From positions 19,071,103 to 19,135,102 of the forward strand of contig CP141131.1 of NCBI GenBank assembly GCA_035236585.1: a stretch of 64,000 bases of DNA. The letters are read 5' to 3'. Positions within the stretch are counted from its first letter, which is position 1. Every line of letters begins with the position of its first letter. Shown here piece by piece: positions 37,046 to 51,144 of the stretch. The notes under the pieces are model-generated. The model searched no databases, was not told the DNA's origin, and saw only the letters and a list, made by a program, of their open reading frames with translations. Source of the stretch: Warburgia ugandensis (Eukaryota; Streptophyta; Magnoliopsida; Canellales; Canellaceae). The position numbers and the translations under genes were made by a program.

Positions 37046-38193
37046 CTAAGTAATACCTTCAATCACCGCATTGGATGGTCCAACTTGGCCGTCAGTGATG
37101 GCGAATACCCTTCCTTGGTGTCGAGGGGCAATTTCTAGTTTTGCCTTTGTGACCGCCAATGGTTTGGTACAGTAGGTGGTGGTATGTCCATACTCCCCAC
37201 AATTATGGCACTTGATTGGAAACCGTTGTGGTTGTTGTTGCATAGGTCGAGGGCAGATATTGCCTTGGTGGAATTTTCTGCATCTTGGACATGATTGTCA
37301 ATTTTGCCTTGGTGCATTGTTCCTTTGATTTCCTTGGGGCTTAAAATTGTTCCAAGGCCTTTTATTCTTCTAGAAAGGCCTTGGGTTATTGTTTCCTCCT
37401 CCACTGAACTTGGTAGTTTGACCTTTTTGTATTCTTCTTCAAACTTGGAAGCCATTTCCACACATTTTGGTAAGGTAGTGGGTTTAGTACCCAGCACCTT
37501 TATTTTCAGCCCTGGGTGCAGCCCTTCTATGAATCGATTCACAGTATGTGTTTCTGTGTTACACACATGAGTCACGAATCTCCTTAATTGTGTGAACTTG
37601 TTATCATAGTCCACCACCGACATATTCCTTTGCCTTAGGTCCAAAAACTCTATCAACTTGCTTTCTTGTACATGAGAAGGGAAATATTTATGGTTAAATA
37701 CTTCCTTAAATTCCTCCCGTGTAGTATCTTCAGAATTTGAGAAGGTGTTGTTAGCTGATCTCCACCAAAACACAGCTTCTTGTTTGAATAAGTAGGTTGC
37801 AAATTTCACCTTCAACTCTGGAGGAGTACGTAGTGCACCAAAAGTCCTTTCTACTTCATATATCCACTCCTCTGCCTTCTCAGCTTCACCCTTGCCATTA
37901 TACATTGTAGTCATCTTTTGAAATCTCTTCATCATTTTATCAACTTTTTCTGGTGCTAATGGAGATTTTTCAACTTCTTCACTTGGAACAAGGGAAGATT
38001 GCCCTTGTACTAGTGTGGGAGTAGCTGGTGTTGGTGTTGGTGTTGTATGTCTCACTTCAGGCTGAGCTTGAGCCTGTGTACTTGGTATTTCTACAAGAGG
38101 TGATGAACCTTGGGTTTGTTGCAGGTGAGGGAGGAGGTTCCTCAACACCCTTGTCATCATTTCTTCCACATTGCCCATGGTTACTCTCTTCAT
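37046..38193 (-). pseudogene. gag region of the TR-GAG-type element
   Basis: Encodes a Gypsy-type gag: a Pro/Gln/Thr-rich N-terminal part, a Retrotrans_gag domain (AEEWIYEVERTFGAL, FKQEAVFWW, LRQRNMSVVDYDNKFTQL, FIEGLHPGLK) and a CCHC zinc knuckle (CHNCGEYGHTTTYC). In living relatives gag forms the virus-like particle and the knuckle binds the RNA. This copy is close to whole, with about one break. The element has no visible pol, so it would have depended on partner elements. The family call rests on the gag domain, knuckle, primer site and polypurine context. Confidence 0.88.
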
Positions 38194-38362
38194 ATTGTCC
38201 TCTAGAGTATTTTGAGCTGCCTACCTTGAGGCTCTCTTTGGTGGCATCTGCTCATAAACCAAAATTTCTATCAATCCTCTATACAACTACTTCTATCTTA
38301 ATCTATAGTTGGATTATAATCTCTCTTTTGGACATATTTATACTGTACTGTGATTGGATGAA

Positions 38363-38376
38363 TGGCTCTGACACCA
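38363..38376 (-). other. Primer-binding site, tRNA-iMet type
   Basis: On the minus strand TGGTGTCAGAGCCA follows the LTR B end (TTATCACA) after two bases and matches the usual initiator-Met primer site TGGTATCAGAGCCA at 13 of 14 positions. It sets the element's orientation. Confidence 0.88.
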
Positions 38377-38378
38377 AC

Positions 38379-41300
38379 TGTGATAACCTGGGTTTTTGTA
38401 ACACGTTTTGTAATGTATTTTGAAAGGCAAGGCCCTTAATCATGTAAAATTTTTTGCAAAACAAAGCAGCGAAAATTATTTTCTTTAGAACTTGTTTTAT
38501 AAAACCCAAGTCATCACTTCATATATAACATAAGTAGTGTTTTGTACAAGATAAAATTCCATTGAAGGAATAGACTTTCATTAAATTCCAGAATCCATCC
38601 AGTGGTTCACAGTACAGCCAAATCCATTACAATACTTGTCCAAATTACATAATCCAAACTCATATCTCACCATACAACAAAACTCTCATTATAATACAAC
38701 ACTCTCAAACAAAGAAAAATATATGTCTTCAAGGGTATACCTTGAAGATTATTCTCTTCAAGTCTTCTATCGTCTTGATCTCCTAACTCTCCTTCCCTGT
38801 ATCTGAGATATTGCAACATTTACAATATCTCAGCAAGCAATGCTTGGTAGGGGATTCAAGAAGCATAATAATTGACAATGTAATTCCAATACATCATAAT
38901 CCCATTATCGCTAAACATATTCATGTCTTTACCCTTTACTTTGTAAGTTATGTACATCCATATACATACATATTATACATGGGTAAATTAGTTAAATTTA
39001 TGAAACTAATCAAATATCGTTCCCAACTAAGATAATCAATTCTCTCCATTATGAGAATTTAGTATTTCAGCTAATCTTACACTGAAAATTTCCCTTCTTG
39101 GAAAATATTGGTAATATACAATTACCTAGCATTTCATTATGCTAAAACACAAGGCATTTCACTATGCCTATTCTCATATGCATCATAGTGCAAAATAATC
39201 AAAAGGGCTACCATGCTGCAGTTTGATCTGTATTAGCACACTCGGATAACTGCCCTATTCACCACTGATACCACGGTGGAAAATATTATGTCACTGCCCA
39301 TATGGGGGGATAGGACTTTCACAGTGGTGGCCTTACCATAATTGCCCCACCCGACTTTTAGCCTCTCATAGGGCAAGGTATCATCAAATCATCAAATTTA
39401 AAGGAGCGGGTGGCCAAATCCTTATAACTCCTCTAGCATAGCATCCCCCTAGGCTTATTCCTATTAAAACAAATACACAAGCCTCCAAGCTTGCATGTAA
39501 AATAGATTTCATACATATCAGACTATCTGTCTATTTACATAGGGCTGAAATATCTTCTAGTTCCCTATTCACTTACAATCTAGTCCTTAACCATCTTATA
39601 TGGGTTTGGTTGGATCATAAGGTTTTCAAGGGATTTAATACAAGTATTAACAATTACTCTTGTCAACATAAGGTCATGGGTTCAATCATTTTCATCCCAT
39701 GTAAATGCATTCATCAAATCCTCCTACCTTCAAGGAGTGATCCCCTTTCCCAAATCTTCCATGATCCTAGCTGATGTATGAAATATGTACATTCATACAT
39801 ATTGTCAATATATATAACTTATGAGCAAATCCTATTGATCACTAGATCTGATGTTTAGAATGATCTTTAAATCATTCATATCTAAGTATTTTCTATCTCT
39901 AAGTCTTTGTGTGTCCATCTCCTTGATCTTGATCTTTCATAGATCCATTGATTGACAATCTACACATGTTGATAAAGATCAAGGTCCTAGATCTTTTATC
40001 ATCTAGCTCTTCTTTGATCTAAGTTCATTTATTGGATTATCCCTAAGGAGAATGATCTTGTTTTCCTTCCTTGAATCATCTTTGATCAAGTGTTTGGATT
40101 ATCTAATCTAATGAACTATAACATGCATACTAAGTACAATATAATATTCTTATTCTTATTGTTCTTGATCATCCAAGATTTAATGGATCTTGTTTGATCA
40201 TCCTTATCTTACTTACAGTTTTTATTAGGGGTAGGTAATTTACTAACCATTTATGCTCTTACTATTATTATTCAACCAGTTAATGTTTTGTTGGTTGAAG
40301 GTAACTTATTTAAGCCTAAGTCTAGACTGCTCCTCTTATTTCCAGTTGTCTAAGGCTTACTAGTTGAATGGGTGAACACAAAGTGGTTACTTCAATCCTC
40401 ATGTAAGGAGGCATTTAGACCTCACAAACATCAACAAAAGGTAGGGGAAGAGCGAGGCTCTATTAGATAACCCCCTTAACCACCATGTTCAACATTCACT
40501 AGAGTGATCATAGCTTAACCTTTCATAAGGTTCCTATAAGCATGTTGACCCTAAGTACTCTTTCTAATAGATTTTAATTAAGTCCATGAACATTTAGAAT
40601 GTCATTCATGGGGTTTATTATTGTCCTAATTTGGGCTAAGGATTTGATAATCCTTATAGTGTCCTACTAATTATAGCCCTTACTAATGTTAAGTCAAAGT
40701 CATTCCTTCCTCTTATGTGTTCATGAAACTCTAATTTCCAAATAGATTACATTTTGGTGACTTATGCTCATTATATCTCAACAACTACTTAACATTTGAA
40801 TCTACTAATAAAATTTGACAACAATTAAATCATAAACTTTAAAGCATGAGTTCAATATAAATTTAACAAACATTTATACTAACATGCTCCTTATGAATGT
40901 AACTCAACCTAATAGAATAAAACTATACTTAAACTAGCATGATCCTAAGTTACAATGGCATGAAATCATACTAAAGTGCCCCTAAGATAATTAAATCTAG
41001 CACCCTATGATAACAATATAATCACATATCATGCTAAAGTCTAAAAGTTACACTAGCATGCTTTACAACATAAATCATATTTAAAATGCTATTATTGATT
41101 AATAGAAAATAAAAATGATTATATTAATATTTTTAGAAATCTTCACTTATGATCCAACCATTAGATCTTAGATATTTTCCTTTTTATTAAGGGTTTTAGC
41201 TATATTTAGGGGGTTTTCTTTATTAAGGTCCAAAGATCATATTGACTTGTTTTTGTCATAATCCATCCATGATCTTCTTGTATTTCATCATATCAACATC

Positions 41301-43131
41301 CATTCCGTCCATCCATAGGATCCGATCACACTTGATCTTATTGATCAAGTGGGTCCCTTTGTAATTTTTAGGGCTTTTCCACCATAGTGGGTAAATCCCT
41401 TAATATCTATTAGATCTGTCCAAATAAACCATTTATATAACTTAATTTCAATATTATATCATTATTAAGACATATCTACAAGATCTGGTCATCTCATATC
41501 TTGAAGATCTTGGCAATTGGAAACTTGTTTCCTAAATACAGAAAGTTTTATTATATATTTTCTCTATTTTATCATTTCATAAGAAAATAGAGGTTGTAAG
41601 CTTTCCATAGCCTCTTTCTGATCTCAATTTGGAGTTCATATGTCTCCAGAATCAGATCTGGAAGTTCACAGTCCATTCCTAAGGCCTAGATATGATCTTG
41701 GCCCATTGGAATGGACGACCCAGATTAGTCAGGCGAAACGCTTAGTTTGTTACGCGCGTCTGTTGCTGATGAGATCGGAAGCTCCCACCTAAGACGTCCA
41801 GGGACGTGTGCGGGACAACGTAGCACACACTGCGCGGGCGCGCGTGTGGTGTCTCGCATGCCGTCCATGGGACTGGGTCTGATCGGGAGATCGGACGGTC
41901 CATTTGGACTGTCCCATCAATCCCTTCTTACTTGAAGGCCCAAAACTCCATAAAATATAGTGAAAACTTTACCCTAGGGATTTTGGACCCTTCTAGATCG
42001 ATTGGTAAGGTCAGATTTTTCATCTGAGCCTTCAATCGTCCTGAATTTAAGGTTCTGTTATTTACTTTATTTTTATCATTTTTCACCCAATTAAAATTAC
42101 AGTAAAGTATAAATTTCATCAAACAATAATAACAATGTCCAAGAAGTAGTTTCACCTACCTGATTGGAGAAAAATGTAGGTTATAAGGTCCAATTTAAAA
42201 GAATACCTGATTTGATGATAATATAGCCAAAGATTCACCTTTCTTGGGATTTCCGTTGTTTGAACCGTTGAATCTCAAAATTTCTTTAGGGGTTTTGTAG
42301 CTAAGGTATAGTAGGAAGTTTTTGACGGTAGGATTTGTGATGTTGGATTTGGAACAAAGTACCTAATTGAATTTAGGTCTCTTGTTCCAATTTAGAGAGA
42401 GAAAAAGAAAATGAAAAGAGGGATATTTCTTGAAAGTTTTGGGTTTTCGGGGATGGATCTAGGTCTAAATTTGTAGGGAAAGTGAAGATAATTTTTTGAA
42501 AATTTTATGAACATTTTTGGAGGATTTTTGGGGTTGTATTTATAGGCATTTTGGGTCTTCTTTCATGCTGATGTGTAATGATGTTGGTTAATTTTTTTAT
42601 TATTAATTTAGCATTGGATTCTCCCATTCTTCACTTTCTTCCCCAAGACCAGCTAGTATGGTTTGACCCATGACTTCACGTGGTCTGGTTATAGGATTCG
42701 TTTTTGGGTCCCTTGTGGGCCCTATGTGGGCCCCACATGGTGTAAAAATATCATTTTGCCCTTTATATATAAAAATTAGTGTTTATTCCCTTGATCTCGA
42801 AATTGAGCGTACTTAGTGGTATTGGATTTGTATTTCTCAGCACATTCTAAATTTTGATGTCTTAGATTTTGATTTTTGGGTAAAATTACTATTTTACCCT
42901 TTTGTCCAAAAATGAAGAAAATTAAGGATTTTCATCCGTATTCAGAATTTGTCATGCTTATAGTCATTTTGAAGTGTATGCCAAGTTTAATTTCAATTGT
43001 ATATGTCTTATTCCTTGATTATACTTTTATAAGAAATATATTCTAAATAACCCTAATATTTCAGCCCAAAATTTCTGAAACTCAAATTTTTTTAATTTTC
43101 TCAATTAATTACTAAAATTGGGGTTGTTACA
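38379..43131 (-). repeat. 5' LTR (LTR B) of the TR-GAG-type element, 4753 bp
   Basis: On the plus strand it runs TGTGATAACC to GTTGTTACA, the TG...CA termini expected of an LTR read on the minus strand. Contains the family hairpin (38804-38832), a GC-rich segment (41725-41925) and TATAAATA (42537-42544, minus). Confidence 0.92.
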
Positions 43132-44815
<1,684 letters not shown>

Positions 44816-45398
44816 ATAATAGTGTAATAATCTCAATTTTTGTAATTGATTGAGAAAATCAATAAAGTTTGAGTTTCAAAAAATTTGGGCTGAAATATTA
44901 GGACTATTTAGAATGTACTTCTTATAGAAGTATAATCAAGGGATAAGACATGTATAATTGAAATTAAACTTAGCGAACCCTTCAGAACGATTATAAGCAC
45001 GACAAATTCTAAATTCGGATAAAAAATCCTTAATTTTCTTTATTTTATGGACAAAAGGGTAAAATAGTAATTTTACCCATAATCAAGATTTGAGACATCA
45101 AAATTTAGAATGTACTAAGAAATACGAATCCAATGCCACTATGTACTCTCAATTCCGAGATCATGGGAATAAACCGTAATTTTTATACATAAAGGCCAAA
45201 ATGGTCTTTTTACACTATGTGGGGCCCACAAGGGACCTAAAAAGGAATCCAATGACCAACCCATGTGAAATCATGGGTGAAACCACTACTAGCTGGTAGT
45301 GGAGAAAAAGGTGGTGGTGGAGAATCCAAAGCTAATTGAATAATAAAAAGAATAAACCATAATCATTACACATAATCATGAAAAATACCCAAAATGCC

Positions 45399-45406
45399 TA
45401 TAAATA
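45399..45406 (+). promoter_or_regulatory. LTR2 TATA box
   Basis: TATAAATA in the context ATGCCTATAAATACACCCC, conserved with LTR A and B. LTR3 inserted about 60 bp downstream, near the expected transcript start. Confidence 0.55.
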
Positions 45407-45460
45407 CACCCCAAAAAATCTTCTAAAATTGTCCATAAAATTCTCACAAAATTATCTTGG

Positions 45461-45465
45461 CTTCC
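45461..45465. repeat. Left target-site duplication of LTR3
   Basis: CTTCC here and at 51140-51144, exact, bracketing TGTGATGACC...GTCATTACA. Confidence 0.9.
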
Positions 45466-45817
45466 TGTGATGACCTGGGTTTTATATGATGCAAATTTGA
45501 TAATAAGGCGAGATATCTTGTTTTATAAATACGAAATGCATGAAAATCTTTTTCGTTTTGGAAAACAAGCTTTTCCATAAAACCCCGAGTGTCAAAACAC
45601 ATTTTTCCAATTATCTAGCCATGGCAAAGTTTTAAATCAAAATTATTCCCAAGAAAGTGTTAGTCACAACCTCAGCTATAGAGAGTAACTACAATCAAGT
45701 AACATTGAAAGATAAGGTAGGGGTTTACTTACTTGTACTTAGTCTAGGTGTCTTCTGTCACAGGCGTACCTTGTCCTAAAGTGTTTACTTTGTGTCCGAA
45801 AAATGTTGAGGATTGGG

Positions 45818-45836
45818 TGAGTATATACTATACTCA
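45818..45836. other. LTR3 hairpin
   Basis: Arms TGAGTATA and TATACTCA with a 3-nt loop, in the same relative position as the hairpin of the other LTRs but with a different sequence. Confidence 0.7.
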
Positions 45837-46212
45837 GTAGGAGTCCATCACTACTAGTTTTACAATGCATGCTATGTTTAAAATCATATGCTCTTTCAAA
45901 ACATGTGCATGGTTGAACACTCATGTTCAAGATCGGAATTAAAAACCATTGTCAAACTGAAATACTAACGACTTAAAGGATCACATAATCCAAATCGAAA
46001 GTATCATATATATTATAAACATAATGATATGCATAAGATGCTCAACTGAATCCAACTCATGGGTATCTAGTATGATATGGTCGACCAACCTCATATCATG
46101 CCATATGCAATGCAAGTAAGTCCACGAAACCATAGGGCCCAACTATGGCAACGACCTCGCCACCGTGTGGTCCCCGGGTGCCTTAGGACACAACGTCATA
46201 GCCTCCACGGGG

Positions 46213-49200
46213 CATATGACACATCGACCCAGTGCCGTGACACCAGTGGTAGCCCCCTATACCACATGCAGTCAACGTAGGGACATGCCCTTTTTGGGCG
46301 TGGTACCCATTCCACCTAGTAGTGGTAGAGGCTGGGTGGCCAACCCAGACCCCTCGGCATAGCGCTCACGAGCTTACTAGCCCAAATCATATAAGATCAA
46401 ACAAGCGAAAAACCTCTTTTTCAAAACCTGTCCTCTTTGGGTCCCTCACAACTGCCTACCCAGCGTCTTTCGGGAACTCCAGCGTCTTTTGGTAACCCTC
46501 AAGGACATGCAACTTTTCAAGAACTCAATGTTCACAAATCATGCGAGATATGCAATTGTTTGTAAAACATGTATATGCATAATGTATTTGTCATATGCAT
46601 GCTGAATTCGTTCATAAGCTAATCAAGTCATAAAATAAGTCATGCTACACATCAACCCAGTGCCGTGACACAAGTGGTAGCCCCCTGTACCACATGCAGT
46701 CGACGTAGGGACATGCCCTTTTTGGGCGTGGTACCCATTCCACCTAGTAGTGGTAGAGGCTGGGTGGCCAACCCAGACCCTCGGCATAGCACCCACGAGT
46801 TTACTAGCCCAAATCATATAAGATCAAACAAGCGAAAAACCTCTTTTTCAAAACCTGTCCTCTTTGGGTCCCTCACAACCGCACAGCCCTCACAACTGCC
46901 TACCCAGCGTCTTTTGGGAACTCCAGCGTCTTTTGGTAACCCTCAAGGACATGCAATTTTTCAAGAACTCAATGTTCACAAATCATGCGAGATATGCAAT
47001 TGTTTGCAAAACATGTATATGCATAATGTATTTGTCATATGCATGCTGAATTTGTTCATAAGCTAATCAAGTCATAAAATAAGTCATGCTACACATCAAC
47101 CTAGTGCCGTGACACAAGTGGTAGCCCCCTGTACCACATGTAGTCGACGTAGGGACATGCCCTTTTTGGGCTTGGTACCCATTCCACCTAGTAGTGGTAG
47201 AGGCTGGGTGGCCAACCCAGACCCCTCGGCATAGCGCCCACGAGCTTACTAGCCCAAATCATATAAGATCAAACAAGCGAAAAACCTCTTTTTCAAAACC
47301 TGTCCTCTTTGGGTCCCTCACAACTGCACGACCCTCACAACTGCCTACCCAGCGTCTTTTGGGAACTCTAGCGTCTTTTGGTAACCCTCAAGGACATGCA
47401 ACTTTTCAAGAACTAAATGTTCACAAATCATGCGAGATATGCAATTGTTTGCAAAACATTTATATGCATAATGCATTTGTCATATGCATGCTGAATTCGT
47501 TCATAAGCTAATCAAGTCATAAAATAAGTCATGCTACACATCAACCCAGTGCCGTGACACAAGTGGTAGTCCCCTGTACCACATGCAGTCGACGTAGGGA
47601 CATGCTCTTTTTGGGCGTGGTACCCATTCCACCTAGTAGTGGTAGAGGCTGGGTGGCGAACCCAGACCCCTCGGCATAGCACCCACGAGCTTACTAGCCC
47701 AAATCATATAAGATCAAACAAGCGAAAAACCTCTTTTTCAAAACCTGTCCTCTTTGGGTCCCTCACAACTGCCCGAGCCTCACAACTACCTACCCAGCGT
47801 CTTTTGGGAACTCCAGTGTCTTTTGGTAACCCTCAAGGACATGCAACTTTTCAAGAACTCAATGTTCACAAATCATGTGAGATATGCAATTGTTTGCCAA
47901 ACATGTATATGCATAATGTATTTGTCATATGCATGCTGAATTCGTTCATAAGCTAATCAAGTCATAAAATAAGTCATGCTACACATCAACCCAGTGCCGT
48001 GACACAAGTGGTAGCCCCCTGTACCACATGCAGTCGACGTAGGGACATGCCCTTTTTGGGCGTGGTACCCATTCCACCTAGTAGTGGTAGAGGCTGGGTG
48101 GCCAACCCAGACCCTCGGCATAGCACCCACGAGTTTACTAGCCCAAATCATATAAGATCAAACAAGCGAAAAACCTCTTTTTCAAAACCTGTCCTCTTTG
48201 GGTCCCTCACAACTGCCTGGCCCTCACAACTGCCTACCCAGCGTCTTTTGGGAACTCCAGCGTCTTTTGGTAACCCTCAAGGACATGCAATTTTTCAAGA
48301 ACTCAATGTTCACAAATCATGCGAGATATGCAATTGTTTGCCAAACATGTATATGCATAATGTATTTGTCATATGCATGCTGAATTTGTTCATAAGCTAA
48401 TCAAGTCATAAAATAAGTCATGCTACACATCGACCCAGTGCCGTGACACAAGTGGTAGCCCCCTGTACCACATGTAGTCGACGTAGGGACATGCCCTTTT
48501 TGGGCTTGGTACCAATTCCACCTAGTAGTGGTAGAGGCTGGGTGGCCAACCCAGACCCCTCGGCATAGCGCCCACGAGCTTACTAGCCCAAATCATATAA
48601 GATCAAACAAGCGAAAAACCTCTTTTTCAAAACCTGTCCTCTTTGGGTCCCTCACAACTGCACGACCCTCACAACTGCCTACCCAACGTCTTTTGGGAAC
48701 TCCAGCGTCTTTTGGTAACCCTCAAGGACATGCAACTTTTCAAGAACTCAATGTTCACAAATCATGCGAGATATGCAATTGTTTGCCAAACATGTATATG
48801 CATAATGTATTTGTCATATGCATGCTGAATTCGTTCATAAGCTAATCAAGTCATAAAATAAGTCATGCTACACATCAACCCAGTGCCGTGACACCAGTGG
48901 TAGTCCCCTGTACCACATGCAGTCGACGTAGGGACATGCTCTTTTTGGGCGTGGTACCCATTCCACCTAGTAGTGGTAGAGGCTAGGTGGCGAACCCAGA
49001 CCCCTCGACATAGCACCCACGAGCTTACTAGCCCAAATCATATAAGATCAAACAAGCGAAAAACCTCTTTTTCAAAACCTGTCCTCTTTGGGTCCCTCAC
49101 AACTGCCCGAGCCTCACAACTGCCTACCCAACGTCTTTTGGGAACTCCAGCGTCTTTTGGTAACCCTCAAGGACATGCAACTTTTCAAGAACTCAATGTT

Positions 49201-49753
49201 CACAAATCATGCGAGATATGCAATTGTTTGCCAAACATGTATATGCATAATGTATTTGTCATATGCATGCTAAATTCGTTCATAAGCTAATCAAGTCATA
49301 AAATAAGTCATGCTACACATCAACCCAGTGCCGTGACACCAGTGGTAGCCCCCTGTACCACATGTAGTCGACGTAGGGACATGCTCTTTTTGGGCGTGGT
49401 ACCCATTCCACCTAGTAGTGGTAGAGGCTGGGTGGCGAACCCAGACCCCTCGACATAGCACCCACGAGTTTACTAGCCCAAATCATATAAGATCAAACAA
49501 GCGAAAAACCTCTTTTTCAAAACCTGTCCTCCTTGGGTCCCTCACAACTGCCTGGCCCTCACAACTGCCTACCCAGCGTCTTTTGGGAACTCCAGTGTCT
49601 TTTGGTAACCCTCAAGGACATGCAATTTTTCAAGAACTCAATGTTCACAAATCATGCGAGATATGCAATTGTTTGCAAAACATGTATATGCATAATGTAT
49701 TTGTCATATGCATGCTGAATTCGTTCATAAGCTAATCAAGTCATAAAATAAGT
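46213..49753 (+). repeat. Tandem array of eight ~445-bp repeats with trimer higher-order structure
   Basis: Unit starts are 46213 (428 bp), 46641 (444), 47085 (445), 47530 (445), 47975 (444), 48419 (445), 48864 (445) and 49309 (445). Shared variants pair unit 2 with 5, 3 with 6 and 4 with 7, so a 1334-bp trimer was duplicated. The last unit is a hybrid. The recurrent 105- and 133-codon open frames are repeats of the same segment and are not treated as genes. Confidence 0.96.
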
Positions 49754-50229
49754 CATGCTAGACAAATTAGATAACTTATACTTTAAAGCATGCAGTCTCA
49801 AAACAATCAAGGCTCTTTTTAAAAGTCTAGTAGCGATAGAGCACCTACCTGGCTAGGTCGAGCTAATCCCCTTGTCCTCGTATGCTCCTGAATATGGTTT
49901 GGGGAATCAAGGTTAGTTTGGCCCATCTTTCATAGGTTTTAGAGTGGTTGGTCTTACTACTTAGGCATTAAGGTTTCATCCCCATGCCTATGGGTGTCCT
50001 AAAGTCCTACTTGGGCCTTTGTATCATCAGTTTTCCAAAGGTCTAGTAGCCACGCACCACCATCCCATTCTAAGGGTTGTGCCTACCTTATATTGGGCCT
50101 TGATAAGGGATTTTATAGTTTGGGTGTGTCCACGTCGTCGATACAGACACAATGCCTTTCACGGCGCCTCAATCAGAGCCCTAGATCTCAAGTTATAAGC
50201 TTTTTAGTATCACATGTACATAAAGGCCT

Positions 50230-50520
50230 TTAAGAGGTGGAATCCCAGAACGCTAACGCGTTGCGCGTCAGCGGCATGTGCCCCAGCGGGCGCATTTGCA
50301 AACGCGCTGGATTCGCGCCCGTCCTTTTCATTTGCGGGTGCGTCCACGGACGCGCCCGCTAGTTTCTCTCGAATGCGAACGATGTGTTTCATCCAGTGGG
50401 GAGTGTCTTATTCGTTGGGGGACCGGGGCGTCCCAAGGACGCCCTGGTTCGACCCTGTCGAACCAGTGCGGCCCAGGGATCGTCCCTGAGTCCTTTGTGA
50501 CTCTCCAGGGCCCGTTTTTG
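50230..50520. other. CpG-rich segment of LTR3
   Basis: Dense in CG (AACGCGTTGCGCGTCAGCG, GGACGCGCCCGC) in an otherwise AT-rich region, just downstream of the minus-strand TATA box. Confidence 0.75.
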
Positions 50521-50704
50521 CATGAATTTTCATGCAAAAACTTAGGGAAACTTAGCCTAGGACTAATGGGAAGACAGGTTTGGAGGGATCTTGGGCATAC
50601 CTGGCTCATTGTTGGGTTTTTCTCCACGTTTCTCCTCTTGGTTGCTTCTCCAAAACGGGTTTTTCCCAAGCTTTCTGGCTGCCATTAGAGGCACCCAAGA
50701 GCTC

Positions 50705-50712
50705 TATTTATA
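50705..50712 (-). promoter_or_regulatory. LTR3 TATA box
   Basis: TATAAATA on the minus strand (CTCTATAAATAGAGC), about 430 bp inside the LTR start. Confidence 0.5.
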
Positions 50713-51144
50713 GAGCTATAAGAGGGTTCTCGAGGGGCTCTCACCGCCCTTGAATGGCGGTGGAGAAACCTCCAGAATGGTGGTGATTTCTCCTCCAAAC
50801 ACCGCCATTCTAGAACCCTCTAGGAGGTTGAAGAAAGGGGGTGCCTGTATCAAAATGGGCCCCTGTGTTTTTCAGGCTAAATCTGTTTTTTAGTAAAAAT
50901 TACATTTTTGCCCCTGAACTTCAAAGGGCCATAACTTGCTCATTTGAACTCTGTTTTGGGTGATTTTGGTCTTGTTGGATTCCTTTTTCCTATACACACC
51001 TAATGGTACCATTTTCAGGACCAAATTTTTGGGTTCAGTCAAGGTGAATAGTGAAATGACCAAAATACCCTTATTTCCAAAAAGTGAACTTTTCATTGCT
51101 AACTTGGGATTTCAATGTTACAAAATTGGAGTCATTACACTTCC

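Larger units (their letters stand above)
29444..43131 (-). mobile_element. Ty3/Gypsy (Tekay/chromovirus-like) LTR element, TR-GAG type: long LTRs, gag, no recognisable pol
   Basis: Minus-strand element of about 13.7 kb, nested in LTR1. Parts are 5' LTR 38379-43131, primer site 38363-38376, gag 37046-38193, polypurine tract 34158-34170 and 3' LTR 29444-34157. The internal region is only 4.2 kb and its pol is missing or unrecognisable, as in the described non-autonomous TR-GAG elements. The gag looks nearly whole and the element as a whole is a fossil. By eye the LTRs differ by about 3% in a 220-base sample (29864-30085 against 38811-39032), suggesting an insertion of moderate age, perhaps a few million years. 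No clean target duplication is seen. Confidence 0.88.
44823..45465 (+). mobile_element. Solo LTR (LTR2), left part, opposite orientation to LTR1
   Basis: Starts TGTAATAATCTCAATTTTTG and runs as the reverse complement of the LTR1/A/B ends, including GTGGGGCCCACA and TATAAATA (45399-45406). Broken at 45465 by LTR3 and resumed at 51145. Flanks AATAG (44818) and ATTAG (55404) form a near-matching 5-bp target duplication, so this is a single solo LTR of about 4.9 kb. Confidence 0.85.
45466..51139 (-). mobile_element. Solo LTR (LTR3), 5674 bp, nested in LTR2, with an internal tandem array
   Basis: Ends TGTGATGACCTGGG (left) and GGAGTCATTACA (right), i.e. TG...CA on the minus strand, with the exact 5-bp duplication CTTCC on both sides. 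A reversed TATAAATA at 50705-50712 supports minus orientation. It is related in layout to LTR1/2/A/B (terminal sequence, hairpin at the matching place 45818-45836, GC-rich segment 50230-50520) but otherwise a different family. No internal region, so it is a solo LTR. About 3.5 kb of it is the ~445-bp repeat array. Confidence 0.9.

Noticed and set aside
46665-49735. Recurrent 105- and 133-codon open frames on the plus strand
   Set aside because: They are the same segment repeated once per tandem unit. Openness is copied with the unit, and there is no coding signature or start context.
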